Below, in pieces: positions 35,028-42,690 of a stretch of 57,919 nucleotides of DNA. The number at the start of each line of letters is the position of its first letter. Position 1 is the first letter of the stretch. Below the pieces are notes generated by a model, which was given only the letters and a program-made list of their open reading frames with translations, was not told where the DNA came from and ran no database searches. Origin of the DNA: Archaeoglobus sp. UBA230. GTDB lineage: Archaea > Halobacteriota > Archaeoglobi > Archaeoglobales > Archaeoglobaceae. The DNA is taken from assembly GCA_002507545.1 (NCBI GenBank), contig DAVR01000015.1, positions 1-57,919 of the forward strand, written 5' to 3'. The position numbers and the translations under genes are program-made.

Positions 35028-35633
35028 TTAAAGCCGAAGCTTAATCTTATGCAGAAGCTCTGCAGGCGATTTGACAGGATACTCAAGCTTTTCCAGAATT
35101 TCCTCCACGTTCTTACCCTTAATTATCAACCCTTCAAGCCTTTCGGCAAGCTGCTCTTTGCCAACCGGAAAATCAAGGCCTTTAATTCTCGCAAGGACAT
35201 GGACAGCCCAGTCTATGTCCAGAACCTCCATTTCCTCCTGCCTAATCTCCACCTCTTCCGTGTCAAGCCTTCCCTCCTCTTTGAGCTTTCTGTAGGCAAG
35301 CTTCGCTATTCCGCCGGCTATATGCTCCTTTGGTTTCTCGTCAAGCTCTCCCTCAATGTATTTCCTCACTTCCTCCTCATCGGCGGTTGCTATGTTCTTG
35401 GCAGTCTGCTCCGTAATTCCAAGTTCCCTCGCAATCTCACTGTAAGTTTTGAAAGTCTCGTTCTTCAAAACCACTACATAAGCTGCTTCAGCTAAACTTG
35501 GCAGCCAAGTGAGATTTCTGTAGTCTACGAGCTTTCTTAATCCCCCAAGAAGTCTTATACTCTCATAAAAAACTTTCTCAGCCATTTTATCAGCATCTCC
35601 ACCCTTCGGTCTCGCAATAACCTCAAACCCCAT
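35028..35633 (-). CDS. Helix-turn-helix regulatory protein paired with a KaiC-like ATPase
   Basis: A 201-residue protein. Residues about 25-90 contain helices with an HTH-like TYSEIARELGITEQTAKNI. The C-terminal part is helical and acidic, with LDIDWAVHVLARIKGLDFPVG. I know it only as a conserved companion of archaeal KaiC-family ATPases; no biochemical role is established to my knowledge. ATG 35633 follows GGGGGTGA. It begins 14 bp after the KaiC-like gene, so the two form one unit. Confidence 0.65.
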   Translation of the reverse strand: MGFEVIARPKGGDADKMAEKVFYESIRLLGGLRKLVDYRNLTWLPSLAEAAYVVVLKNETFKTYSEIARELGITEQTAKNIATADEEEVRKYIEGELDEKPKEHIAGGIAKLAYRKLKEEGRLDTEEVEIRQEEMEVLDIDWAVHVLARIKGLDFPVGKEQLAERLEGLIIKGKNVEEILEKLEYPVKSPAELLHKIKLRL

Positions 35634-35647
35634 TGTATCACCCCCGA

Positions 35648-36511
35648 TCATTCATTATCTTCTTCCTTAGCTTTCCTTTTTATGAACTCATTTAGCGGAG
35701 CGATTATCTTGATTGTTCCAATCTCTGTGATCTCGAAAACCCACGTTCTTGAGTCATGCGGGGCAATTCTGCAGCCGTCAATTCTTATTGTCCTCAGAAC
35801 ACTCCCAAGAGGTAATCCGTAGAGATTCACATCCCATCGTGACTCTATCAGCTTTTTGTCGAGGACTATGGTTCCATCAACGATGTGTGCCACAGCTAGT
35901 CCACCGGCAGCCTCTGCAGTCTCACTTGCCTGAGCTGATCTCTTCTGGGACACAAAAATGCCAGTCTGGCGACTCTTTTTCATGAAGTTGTAGAACTGTC
36001 TGACTATCTGTCTCGCCATGACTTCTTTGTGCTCGTATAAGCCAGTAATACTGTCAATGACCGTGTTTGTAACTTTTTTCTCCTTTATCGCGTAGTTCAT
36101 AGTCTCCATCAGCGCTTTTGGATTCTCCCTCAACTCATCGCTCTCGCTCGCATCAATCACAACGATATTGCTTTCAACCTTGCTGAAATCTACCCCCATC
36201 GCTTCACTCCTCTGTTTCATTGCCGTGTAGAGAAAACTTGCCGGACTCTCAACTGTTACGTAAAGGACCCTGTAACCGTTGCTCGCCTGAGTGATTGCGA
36301 ACTGCTCGGCGAGGAGACTTTTTCCTGTATCAGGCACACCGGTGAGATTTATTACAGCGAGATGGGGTATCCCGCCAAGAGGCTTTTTAACGTACTTCTC
36401 TTTCTCCTTTTCAACTTTGAAGAACATTTCATCGAGCTTGGTTCCGGTGGGAATTCCAAAGAGCTTAGGAGCTCTACTCTCAAGCTCCCTTAACTCATAG
36501 TACCTATACAT
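35648..36511 (-). CDS. KaiC/RadA-superfamily single-domain ATPase
   Basis: A 287-residue RecA-fold ATPase. Walker A is GVPDTGKS (58-65) and Walker B is NTVIDSITGL, with RVLYVTVESPASFLYTAMKQR between them, as in KaiC-like proteins. One ATPase domain only; no circadian phosphosite region can be claimed. A C-terminal beta region (YGLPLGSVLRTIRIDG) and a charged tail follow. It is the first gene of the pair with the HTH protein. Such ATPases are thought to act in signal transduction, but partners are unknown. Confidence 0.85.
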   Translation of the reverse strand: MYRYYELRELESRAPKLFGIPTGTKLDEMFFKVEKEKEKYVKKPLGGIPHLAVINLTGVPDTGKSLLAEQFAITQASNGYRVLYVTVESPASFLYTAMKQRSEAMGVDFSKVESNIVVIDASESDELRENPKALMETMNYAIKEKKVTNTVIDSITGLYEHKEVMARQIVRQFYNFMKKSRQTGIFVSQKRSAQASETAEAAGGLAVAHIVDGTIVLDKKLIESRWDVNLYGLPLGSVLRTIRIDGCRIAPHDSRTWVFEITEIGTIKIIAPLNEFIKRKAKEEDNE

Positions 36512-36618
36512 GTCTTATTTTATGTTTCTTCTGCATTTATGTCTATCTTTTAGTTTGACACTAACAAGCTATTCAAAAAGGAAAACGTATTTTAACACCT
36601 TAATATGGATTTGTATTG

Positions 36619-37626
36619 ATGGAGGTAAGAAAGCTTCAGCTTATAGGCGGCTCAAGCTACATGGTGAGTCTACCCAAAACCTGGGTAAAGTCCAACGAAC
36701 TCAAGCAGGGAGACGATATTTTCCTGCAGGTCGAGGACAGTGTGATAACCCTTTATCCAAAAAGCTTCAGAGATTTCGCAAGAGTCACAAGTGTTCAGAT
36801 AGACGAACTTCCACGACTGGACGAAAGATTCGTGAGGAGATACATCTACGCTCTTTATCTTCAGGGTATAGATGAAATCGTCATAACTGACGAGAAAATC
36901 AATGCAAGGGCTGTTAGCAAAATTGGTGAGATTGTCAAGGACCTGATTGGAATGGAAATAATTGATGCGAGTGAAGGAAAAGTTGTTCTGAAGTGTCTCA
37001 CTTCCACAGATTTCGATGTTTATGGAGTTGTCAGAAGGATGACTCAGATTATACAGAGCATGATAGAGACAGTTATTGATGGTATTGAAAAGGGTGACAC
37101 CGAAGCATTGAAGGATATTCAGAACCTCGAAAAAGATTCTGACAGGCTCTATCTCCTTGCAGTAAGGCAGGAGCATAGACTTGTCAGAGAGTTTTCCAGC
37201 CCGAGCAAATGGAATGAACTCAGACTCATTTTGGGAATAAGGACTGTTGCGAAGTTGCTTGAGGAGATATCTGATGCACTGTATAATTTCTCGACCTACG
37301 CCATCGAAATGAAGTATGATGAACTAAAGGAAGTCAAAAAGTATTTCGAGAAGCTTAACGTGGCGTTTGAGAAACTTTCAAAAGCATATTTCAACTCAAA
37401 TGTTTCTCTTTCGGAGGAGTCGATTGAGGACTTAGAGAAGCTGGAGGAGACGCTTTTGAGCAATATGAAGGGCAGCGTTTACTACAGATTAGCATTAGAG
37501 ACACTTCTAAGTGCGTGCAGACACATGAAATCAATAGGGGAGATCGCCTTTAATAAATCGGTCAGAGAGTCCCTGAGAGAAATGAGAAAATCAGAGAAGA
37601 TGCGGTCAGAAGTAGATACGCGATGA
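36619..37626 (+). CDS. AbrB-PhoU fusion regulator
   Basis: A 335-residue protein with an N-terminal SpoVT/AbrB-type DNA-binding swapped hairpin (EVRKLQLIGGSSYMVSLPKTWV, then ELKQGDDIFLQVEDSVI) and a C-terminal PhoU-like helical domain (about 110-335). This fusion is known from archaea and is taken as a phosphate-linked transcription regulator. A phosphate transporter gene lies 2 kb downstream. A TATTTTAAC box about 25 bp before ATG 36619 indicates a leaderless start; the frame opens one codon earlier with TTG. The last 65 bp overlap the convergent Yip1-like gene. Confidence 0.86.
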   Translation: MEVRKLQLIGGSSYMVSLPKTWVKSNELKQGDDIFLQVEDSVITLYPKSFRDFARVTSVQIDELPRLDERFVRRYIYALYLQGIDEIVITDEKINARAVSKIGEIVKDLIGMEIIDASEGKVVLKCLTSTDFDVYGVVRRMTQIIQSMIETVIDGIEKGDTEALKDIQNLEKDSDRLYLLAVRQEHRLVREFSSPSKWNELRLILGIRTVAKLLEEISDALYNFSTYAIEMKYDELKEVKKYFEKLNVAFEKLSKAYFNSNVSLSEESIEDLEKLEETLLSNMKGSVYYRLALETLLSACRHMKSIGEIAFNKSVRESLREMRKSEKMRSEVDTR

Positions 37627-38188
37627 ATACAACCAACGCTGTGATGGCCGATTTTCTCAATTCGAGGTTTCTTGCATTTTTAACTGCATATGTCCAGTAG
37701 ACAGCCTGCCAAGCAACTATGGCAATTTGGATGGTGGTAGATGGTATCAGATAACTTTTCATCCCGTAAAGTACGTACTTCGTTGATTCGTAGGCAAGAT
37801 ATATTGAAATGGGGCTTAGGATTATCGGAGGTATGTGGCTGTATGCCACGAGCTTCGCAAGTGTCGAGAATTTTCCACTCCCCCCGAAAATTCCCGAAAT
37901 TGCATACAGGATTAAGGATATGATTAGCCAGATCACAAAGGTTGCAATGAAAGGTGTTATAACCATGCTGTAAAAGGTCACCTGAAGGATAATATCCAAC
38001 TGGCTTTCTTCTATGGGTGCTCCCGACTCCAAAATCTGTCGCTTGACAAACTCAAGCGTGGAGGGAGCAACGACGTAAGCAGCAATGGATGAAAGCAATG
38101 CGGCGACTGTCACGAGGACGATAGGGATTAGAAAACTTCTGTCCCTTTGACTCAGCAAGAATCTGTCAGGATTTGTGAGAAAATCCAT
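37562..38188 (-). CDS. Yip1-domain membrane protein
   Basis: A 208-residue protein with about five TM segments and the look of the Yip1 family: the N-terminal FLTNPDRFLLSQRDRS, then hydrophobic spans at about 20-40, 75-95, 110-130, 145-165 and 185-205. The role in archaea is unknown. Its 3' end overlaps the AbrB-PhoU gene by 65 bp on the opposite strand, so both frames are constrained there. Confidence 0.75.
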   Translation of the reverse strand: MDFLTNPDRFLLSQRDRSFLIPIVLVTVAALLSSIAAYVVAPSTLEFVKRQILESGAPIEESQLDIILQVTFYSMVITPFIATFVIWLIISLILYAISGIFGGSGKFSTLAKLVAYSHIPPIILSPISIYLAYESTKYVLYGMKSYLIPSTTIQIAIVAWQAVYWTYAVKNARNLELRKSAITALVVFIAYLLLTASSLIFSFLSGTL

Positions 38189-38231
38189 GCTTCGATTAGA
38201 TTTTGATGCATATATCTCTTTTGGTTATCAA

Positions 38232-38244
38232 TTGACAATGTCAA
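38232..38244. promoter_or_regulatory. Inverted repeat TTGACA-A-TGTCAA
   Basis: A perfect 6-1-6 inverted repeat in the divergent gap between the Yip1-like and DUF72 genes, about 45-60 bp from either start. A related TGACATGTCA occurs at 40970. It is a candidate operator; the binding protein is unknown. Confidence 0.35.
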
Positions 38245-38249
38245 GATGC

Positions 38250-38271
38250 ATTGCAGCGCAATTGCAGCGCA
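38250..38271. repeat. Tandem 11-bp repeat
   Basis: ATTGCAGCGCA is repeated twice with no spacer (38250-38260 and 38261-38271), then followed by GATAGATAGATAG. It lies 30-50 bp upstream of the DUF72 start. It may be a paired protein site or a slippage product. Confidence 0.5.
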
Positions 38272-38301
38272 ACATAGATAGATAGAAGTGTAACTAAGTA
38301 C

Positions 38302-38997
38302 ATGGACATTAAAGTGAAAGTTGGGTGCTGCGGATTCCCTGTTGGAATGAAGAAGTATTTTGAGAATTTTGAGGTTGTAGAAGTGCAGAAGACCTTCTAC
38401 AAGCCACCTTCACTAAAAACGGCAGAGAAATGGAGAAGTGAAGCCCCGAAAAACTTTGAATTCACTATTAAAGCATGGCAAGTCATAACCCATCCACCAA
38501 ACAGCCCGACATACAGGAAGGCAGGGATTGAAGCAAGTAATTGTGGATTCTTCAGACCCACAGATGAAGTTTACAGCGCCTGGGATGTAACAAGAGAAAT
38601 TGCCGAAATTCTCAAAGCGAAATTCATCCTCTTTCAAACTCCAAAAAGCTTCAAAGATACGGATGAGAACTTGCAAAATATGAGAGAGTTCTTTGGGAGC
38701 ATTGAGGGGAACTTCACATTCGGATTCGAGCCAAGAGGTTGGAGGGAGGAGAGGATAAAGAAAATCTGTGAAGAGCTCGATCTTGTGCATGTTGTTGATC
38801 CGTTTGTTTCTGAGCAGCTTCATGGGGACATCTGCTATTTCAGACTGCACGGTTTTAACTACAGGCACAAATACACGGATGAAGAACTGATGAAACTGCG
38901 AGGTTTGCTGAGAAAAGATGGATATGTAATGTTCAACAACGTCCACATGTTTGATGATGCCCTCCGGTTTAAAGGATTAGTTGGTGAACAAGAGTAG
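38302..38997 (+). CDS. DUF72 family protein
   Basis: A 231-residue TIM-barrel-like DUF72 protein. It has KVGCCGFPVGMKKYFENF, VEVQKTFYKPPSLKTAEKW, FTIKAWQVITHPP, FGFEPRGWREERI and the late YFRLHGFNYRHKYTDEEL. The family is widespread with no settled activity. The last 29 bp overlap the end of the convergent phosphate transporter. Confidence 0.88.
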   Translation: MDIKVKVGCCGFPVGMKKYFENFEVVEVQKTFYKPPSLKTAEKWRSEAPKNFEFTIKAWQVITHPPNSPTYRKAGIEASNCGFFRPTDEVYSAWDVTREIAEILKAKFILFQTPKSFKDTDENLQNMREFFGSIEGNFTFGFEPRGWREERIKKICEELDLVHVVDPFVSEQLHGDICYFRLHGFNYRHKYTDEELMKLRGLLRKDGYVMFNNVHMFDDALRFKGLVGEQE

Positions 38998-39913
38998 TTG
39001 TTGCAAAGCTGGCAATAAAGGCTGTTGCCGGAGTTAACATCCAGCTTGCCACAATTCTTTTTATAAAGGCAAATTTTACACCACTCAGCCCCTTGTAAAG
39101 ACCAACACCTGTTATCGCCCCTACTGTGCAGTAAGTCGTTGATACTGGCATTCCAAGGAATGTGAATACAAGGACTGTTATTCCCGCAGCGAACTGGGCT
39201 GCAAATCCTGAGAAGGGGTCAAGGGCTGTAATTCCCTTTCCAACAACCTCTGCAACTCTGACACTTACAAGCCATGCACCCAGAAAAAGCATTGCGGAGC
39301 CAAATATTGCACCTTCCAGAAGGTTCATGGTTCCAAACCATATTGCTGGAGCCAAGGCTGTAGCAAGTTCATTGGCTCCCGTATTGAATCCGATGATAGA
39401 TGCTCCGATAATTAGTAGGATTCTCAAAACCCTCTCAACCTGCAGTAGAGGTCTCTTTGATAGTGATTTCTCCATTAACCAGTATATTGCGATTGCAGAA
39501 ACAAGTGCGCCGAAAGGAGAGATGATCCATGAGAGGACAATTTTGATTACGGTTGAAATTTCAATCTCCTTGCCGAGTGCAAATGCGGAGCCGATTAAGC
39601 TCATAACAATCGCCTGATGACTTGAAACGGGGGTGCGGAGATAATTTGCGGCAACAATCGCAGCGGATGAAACAAGCAGAGATATAGACACAATAACCTC
39701 GTCGGGCTCCACGATTTCTCCACCGACAGTGTGGAGAACCTTACTACCACCCAAAAGAAGTCCAAAGAAGACGAGAATGAAAAGTAGGTAAATTGCTCTT
39801 CTTATTGTCAACAAACCGCAGCCTACACAAATTCCGAAAGAATTGCTTGTGTCGTTCGACCCAATCGCGAATGCAATTGCAAAAGCTGCGAGCAGTGGCA
39901 GGCTGAAGTCCAT
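38969..39913 (-). CDS. Pit-family inorganic phosphate transporter
   Basis: A 314-residue membrane protein with two inverted PHO4 signatures: AIGSNDTSNSFGICVGCGLL near the N-terminus and FNTGANELATALAPAIW in the second half. About ten TM segments are seen. It should import phosphate with cation symport. Pit genes are often beside a DUF47/PhoU-like gene; here the AbrB-PhoU regulator is two genes away. A 17-bp inverted repeat (39969-39985) lies upstream. Confidence 0.93.
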   Translation of the reverse strand: MDFSLPLLAAFAIAFAIGSNDTSNSFGICVGCGLLTIRRAIYLLFILVFFGLLLGGSKVLHTVGGEIVEPDEVIVSISLLVSSAAIVAANYLRTPVSSHQAIVMSLIGSAFALGKEIEISTVIKIVLSWIISPFGALVSAIAIYWLMEKSLSKRPLLQVERVLRILLIIGASIIGFNTGANELATALAPAIWFGTMNLLEGAIFGSAMLFLGAWLVSVRVAEVVGKGITALDPFSGFAAQFAAGITVLVFTFLGMPVSTTYCTVGAITGVGLYKGLSGVKFAFIKRIVASWMLTPATAFIASFATTTLVHQLIL

Positions 39914-39968
39914 TGGTGAAGATATAGAGTTGACTTACTTATTTGTTTCTTTCAAAACTGGTTGTGAA

Positions 39969-39985
39969 TTATATTGTCAATATAA
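39969..39985. promoter_or_regulatory. Inverted repeat TTATATTG-T-CAATATAA upstream of the Pit gene
   Basis: A perfect 8-1-8 palindrome about 56-72 bp upstream of the phosphate transporter start, in an otherwise featureless 260-bp gap (39914-40173). It is placed as an operator upstream of the likely TATA region (about 39936-39947). Regulation by the AbrB-PhoU protein is possible but unsupported by any direct signal. Confidence 0.4.
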
Positions 39986-40173
39986 AATCCCCAAGGAATT
40001 TCATGATAATGTTCGATTTATTTTTGTGATGGCTGTTTGGGGATATGGCTTCGAATTGAGGGGTAGCTTCTCTCTTCGTGAGTTCTTAGTGGGCAACTTA
40101 GCACTGATTCATGTGGAAAATGCTGAAGTGCCACAATTCTAAAGGATTTTAAACACAACCCCAACCCCATGAT

Positions 40174-40902
40174 ATGGAGAAGGTAAAACTTATTCTGGGT
40201 GAAGTGGCGAGAATAAGCCTCAACAGGCCGGAAAAGAAAAATGCACTCGATACTCAGCTTCTAACAGAGCTCAGAGAGGCTGTGGATCAGGTGAAAAATT
40301 CCGATGCCAGAGTCCTTATCCTCACAGGAGAGGGTGATACCTTCTGTGCGGGTTTGGATAGGAATCTGCTGATGAGCTTTGTAGATATGGATATAAGGGC
40401 ATTTGAAGAGGCTGTTGAATTCGTTCAGAAACTCATCTACGATCTCAGAACTCTCGAAATACCGGTAATAGCTGCTGTGCAGCGATATGCCATAGGTGGT
40501 GGGATGCAACTCGCCTTGACTGCGGATATACGTATTGCAACTCCGGGAACGATATTTTTCCTCAGAGAGCCTGAGTTTGGTATAATACCAGATATGGGTG
40601 CTCTTTACATTCTACCAAGACTTGTCGGGGATGGAGTAGCGAGGGATATGGTCTACACAAGAAGACAGTTGACGGCTGAAGAGGCAAAGGTGATTGGACT
40701 GGTCAACGAAATTTACGAGGACTTGGAAAAGGGGATTGAGGAGTATACACAAAAGCTTCTATCAGTACCTGTACACACTCTGAGAGAGGCTAAAAAGCAA
40801 ATCGAATACGGCTGGGGAGTTAGCTTCAAAGAGAGCTTGAAATCTACAAAGGAAGCACAGCTTAGGTGCATAAGGGAGTCACTCAGAATCTTCAAATCCT
40901 GA
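40174..40902 (+). CDS. Enoyl-CoA hydratase/isomerase family protein
   Basis: A 242-residue crotonase-fold protein. Signatures are ISLNRPEKKNALDTQLL, the first oxyanion element GDTFCAGLDRNLL, the second AIGGGMQLALTADIRIAT, and the catalytic region REPEFGIIPDMGALYIL. Hydration of enoyl-CoA in beta-oxidation is likely, but isomerase or other crotonase activities are possible. GATTTTAAAC (40145-40154) sits 25 bp before the ATG, implying a leaderless mRNA. Confidence 0.9.
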   Translation: MEKVKLILGEVARISLNRPEKKNALDTQLLTELREAVDQVKNSDARVLILTGEGDTFCAGLDRNLLMSFVDMDIRAFEEAVEFVQKLIYDLRTLEIPVIAAVQRYAIGGGMQLALTADIRIATPGTIFFLREPEFGIIPDMGALYILPRLVGDGVARDMVYTRRQLTAEEAKVIGLVNEIYEDLEKGIEEYTQKLLSVPVHTLREAKKQIEYGWGVSFKESLKSTKEAQLRCIRESLRIFKS

Positions 40903-40969
40903 TTCTTGGAGCTTGCTGACTTGTGCGTATAGTAATTTGACACCCACCGCATATCCCAGAATCTTTACA

Positions 40970-40979
40970 TGACATGTCA
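40970..40979. promoter_or_regulatory. Palindrome TGACATGTCA upstream of the PPP phosphatase
   Basis: A perfect 10-bp palindrome about 15-20 bp upstream of the TATA-like GAATTTATAG of the phosphatase gene. It shares the TGACA/TGTCA half-sites with the repeat at 38232-38244. A candidate operator. Confidence 0.35.
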
Positions 40980-41020
40980 AGTTACACTGAATTTATAGCC
41001 TCTGAGACATCATTTATGCC

Positions 41021-41836
41021 ATGGACTTAGCTGAGATGATTGATGATGCCATCAGCCTCATGCCCAGAGAAAGAATGGTTTTTCTGAATGAAGAGAAGAT
41101 TACAGTCATTGGGGATGTGCATGCTGATATTGAGACTCTAAAAATAATCGAGAAAAATATTGAAGGGTATGCAGTGTTTCTTGGCGACTATGCTGACAGG
41201 GGAGATTATCCGATTGAATGTTACACAAGAATTTTGAGCCTATTCATCAACGGCAAGGCTCTCCTTTTAAGGGGGAATCACGAGAGTACCGGAGTTTACC
41301 CTCACCAGTTACCCTATCAGCTTGAAGAAAAACTTGGGGATGAGGGAGAAGAGATTTATGGGATGTTGGTAAAGTTGTGGCAGAAAATGCCGATTTCAGC
41401 AATTGTTGAGGGGGAAATATGGCTTGCTCACGGAGGAGTACCAACAAAGAAGTGTAAGATTGATGAGGAGGGCTTGAGGTTTTCGGAAATATCAAAACCG
41501 GACGACTACACAGCTCTTGAGATTATGTGGAACGACCCTTGGGAAAGAAGGGAGTGTGGTGAAAATTATAACAGAGGAGTGATGTATTTCTACGGGAAAA
41601 GGGCATCAGATGTCCTGCTCTCAGAACTCAATGTGAAGACGATAATCAGGTCTCATGAGCCGGCCAAGGTTTTGAGGGTTGAGCAGGATGGCAGGGTTGT
41701 TACTGTCGGCTCGTGTGCGAATCCCTACTCAATTGATGAGTTTGCAATACTTCAAATAGACCTCACAAAGGATTTCAGAGATGGATGGGATATTGCGAGA
41801 AAGTTCGGAATAAGATTCTCTATTTATAACGTTTAA
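41021..41836 (+). CDS. PPP-family serine/threonine protein phosphatase
   Basis: A 271-residue phosphatase with the whole PPP signature: IGDVHADIETLK (G-D-x-H), GDYADRGDYPIE (G-D-x-x-D-R-G), LRGNHESTGVYP (R-G-N-H-E), LAHGGVP and a late SHEP. Two-metal hydrolysis of phospho-Ser/Thr is expected, as for archaeal PP1-like enzymes. It stands directly upstream of the fqo operon but with a separate promoter between them. Confidence 0.93.
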   Translation: MDLAEMIDDAISLMPRERMVFLNEEKITVIGDVHADIETLKIIEKNIEGYAVFLGDYADRGDYPIECYTRILSLFINGKALLLRGNHESTGVYPHQLPYQLEEKLGDEGEEIYGMLVKLWQKMPISAIVEGEIWLAHGGVPTKKCKIDEEGLRFSEISKPDDYTALEIMWNDPWERRECGENYNRGVMYFYGKRASDVLLSELNVKTIIRSHEPAKVLRVEQDGRVVTVGSCANPYSIDEFAILQIDLTKDFRDGWDIARKFGIRFSIYNV

Positions 41837-41860
41837 ACTGCTCTGAAAAGATAGGATGCT

Positions 41861-41877
41861 TTTACTAATTTAGTAAA
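41861..41877. promoter_or_regulatory. Inverted repeat TTTACTAA-T-TTAGTAAA at the fqo promoter
   Basis: A perfect 8-1-8 palindrome ending where the fqo TATA box begins, so it covers the BRE position. A protein bound here would be placed to block or recruit TBP/TFB. Its position and symmetry make it a good operator candidate for the respiratory operon. Confidence 0.5.
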
Positions 41878-41885
41878 ATTTATTA
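41877..41885 (+). promoter_or_regulatory. TATA box of the fqo operon
   Basis: AATTTATTA centred about 28 bp upstream of fqoJ ATG 41909; likely the single promoter of the 11-gene operon, since later genes overlap or are separated by at most 9 bp. Confidence 0.55.
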
Positions 41886-41908
41886 GTTTATGGTTTTGAC
41901 TTCGTGAC

Positions 41909-42373
41909 ATGAACATCGAAACAGTAATTATTGCTGTTGCGGGCATTTTTGCTGTTGCATCATCCATCGGTGTTCTACTGACAAGAGATAACTTCTACGC
42001 AGCACTGTACATGTCGGTAACGATGATTTTCGTTGCAGCGATTTACGCGGTGTTCAATCTGCAGCCAGTGGTCGTTATAATTGCGCTGATATTCGTCGGA
42101 GCAGTTGGTATCGTCACAATTGCAATCGCTGCAACATACAGGGCAAGACCTTCGAGGCAGGTGAGTCTGGCTTGGACAGCTCCAGTTGTGATCGTTTTCG
42201 GTATTCTGGCTTATGCTTACTATAAATTCGCCACACAAGACCTTGAGATTACTGGCCAAGGGGTATTTCCCGCGGTAGCGAGCGATTACTTCTTTGTTGT
42301 TGTTTTCCTCTTTTCGCTCGTTGTTTTGATGATGCTTTCCGCTATAAAGCTTGCACGGAGGGTTGACCTGTGA
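41909..42373 (+). CDS. fqoJ: F420H2:quinone oxidoreductase subunit J
   Basis: A 154-residue membrane subunit homologous to NuoJ/FpoJ. It has about five TM segments: VIIAVAGIFAVASSIGVLL, AALYMSVTMIFVAAIYAV, VVIIALIFVGAVGIVTIAI, APVVIVFGILAYAYY and FVVVFLFSLVVLMML. In complex I this subunit belongs to the proximal membrane arm near subunit H. First gene of the fqo operon, overlapping fqoK by 4 bp. Confidence 0.9.
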   Translation: MNIETVIIAVAGIFAVASSIGVLLTRDNFYAALYMSVTMIFVAAIYAVFNLQPVVVIIALIFVGAVGIVTIAIAATYRARPSRQVSLAWTAPVVIVFGILAYAYYKFATQDLEITGQGVFPAVASDYFFVVVFLFSLVVLMMLSAIKLARRVDL

Positions 42374-42690
42374 TAGATGTGGATGTATCCCAACTTACTG
42401 TAATTTTAACGGTTTCAGGAGCAATTCTTCTGGTGGCATATCTAACAGCGATATCCGCAAAAGACCTCATCAGACTGCTTATAAGCCTCGAATTGATGTT
42501 TGCCGCAGTTTTTCTCGCCATATTGCCACTGTTCACGATTAGTCCAGCGACCGGGTATGCGTTGGTGATTATAACCGCTTTCACGAGCAGCACCGAGCTT
42601 CTGGTATTGGTTACGGCAATAATACTCCTTGACAGGAGGAAGAGAGGAATGGATGTTGAGAAAGTGGCGGTAGGAGGGGATAGCCTATGA
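42370..42690 (+). CDS. fqoK: F420H2:quinone oxidoreductase subunit K
   Basis: A 106-residue NuoK/FpoK homologue with three TM segments, including LLISLELMFAAVFLAIL, whose membrane Glu (in SLELMF) is part of the proton-transfer path in complex I. The segment ITAFTSSTELLVLVTAIILL contains the second conserved membrane Glu. It is linked to neighbours by 4-bp overlaps on both sides. Confidence 0.93.
   Translation: MIDVDVSQLTVILTVSGAILLVAYLTAISAKDLIRLLISLELMFAAVFLAILPLFTISPATGYALVIITAFTSSTELLVLVTAIILLDRRKRGMDVEKVAVGGDSL

Noticed and set aside
38413..38946. 177-codon minus-strand open frame opposite DUF72
   Set aside because: It is antisense to a recognisable DUF72 protein and has no start signal.
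39843..40142. 99-codon plus-strand open frame in the gap between the Pit gene and the enoyl-CoA hydratase
   Set aside because: It starts inside the Pit gene on the opposite strand, has no ribosome site or TATA at a suitable distance, and its translation shows no protein-like pattern.
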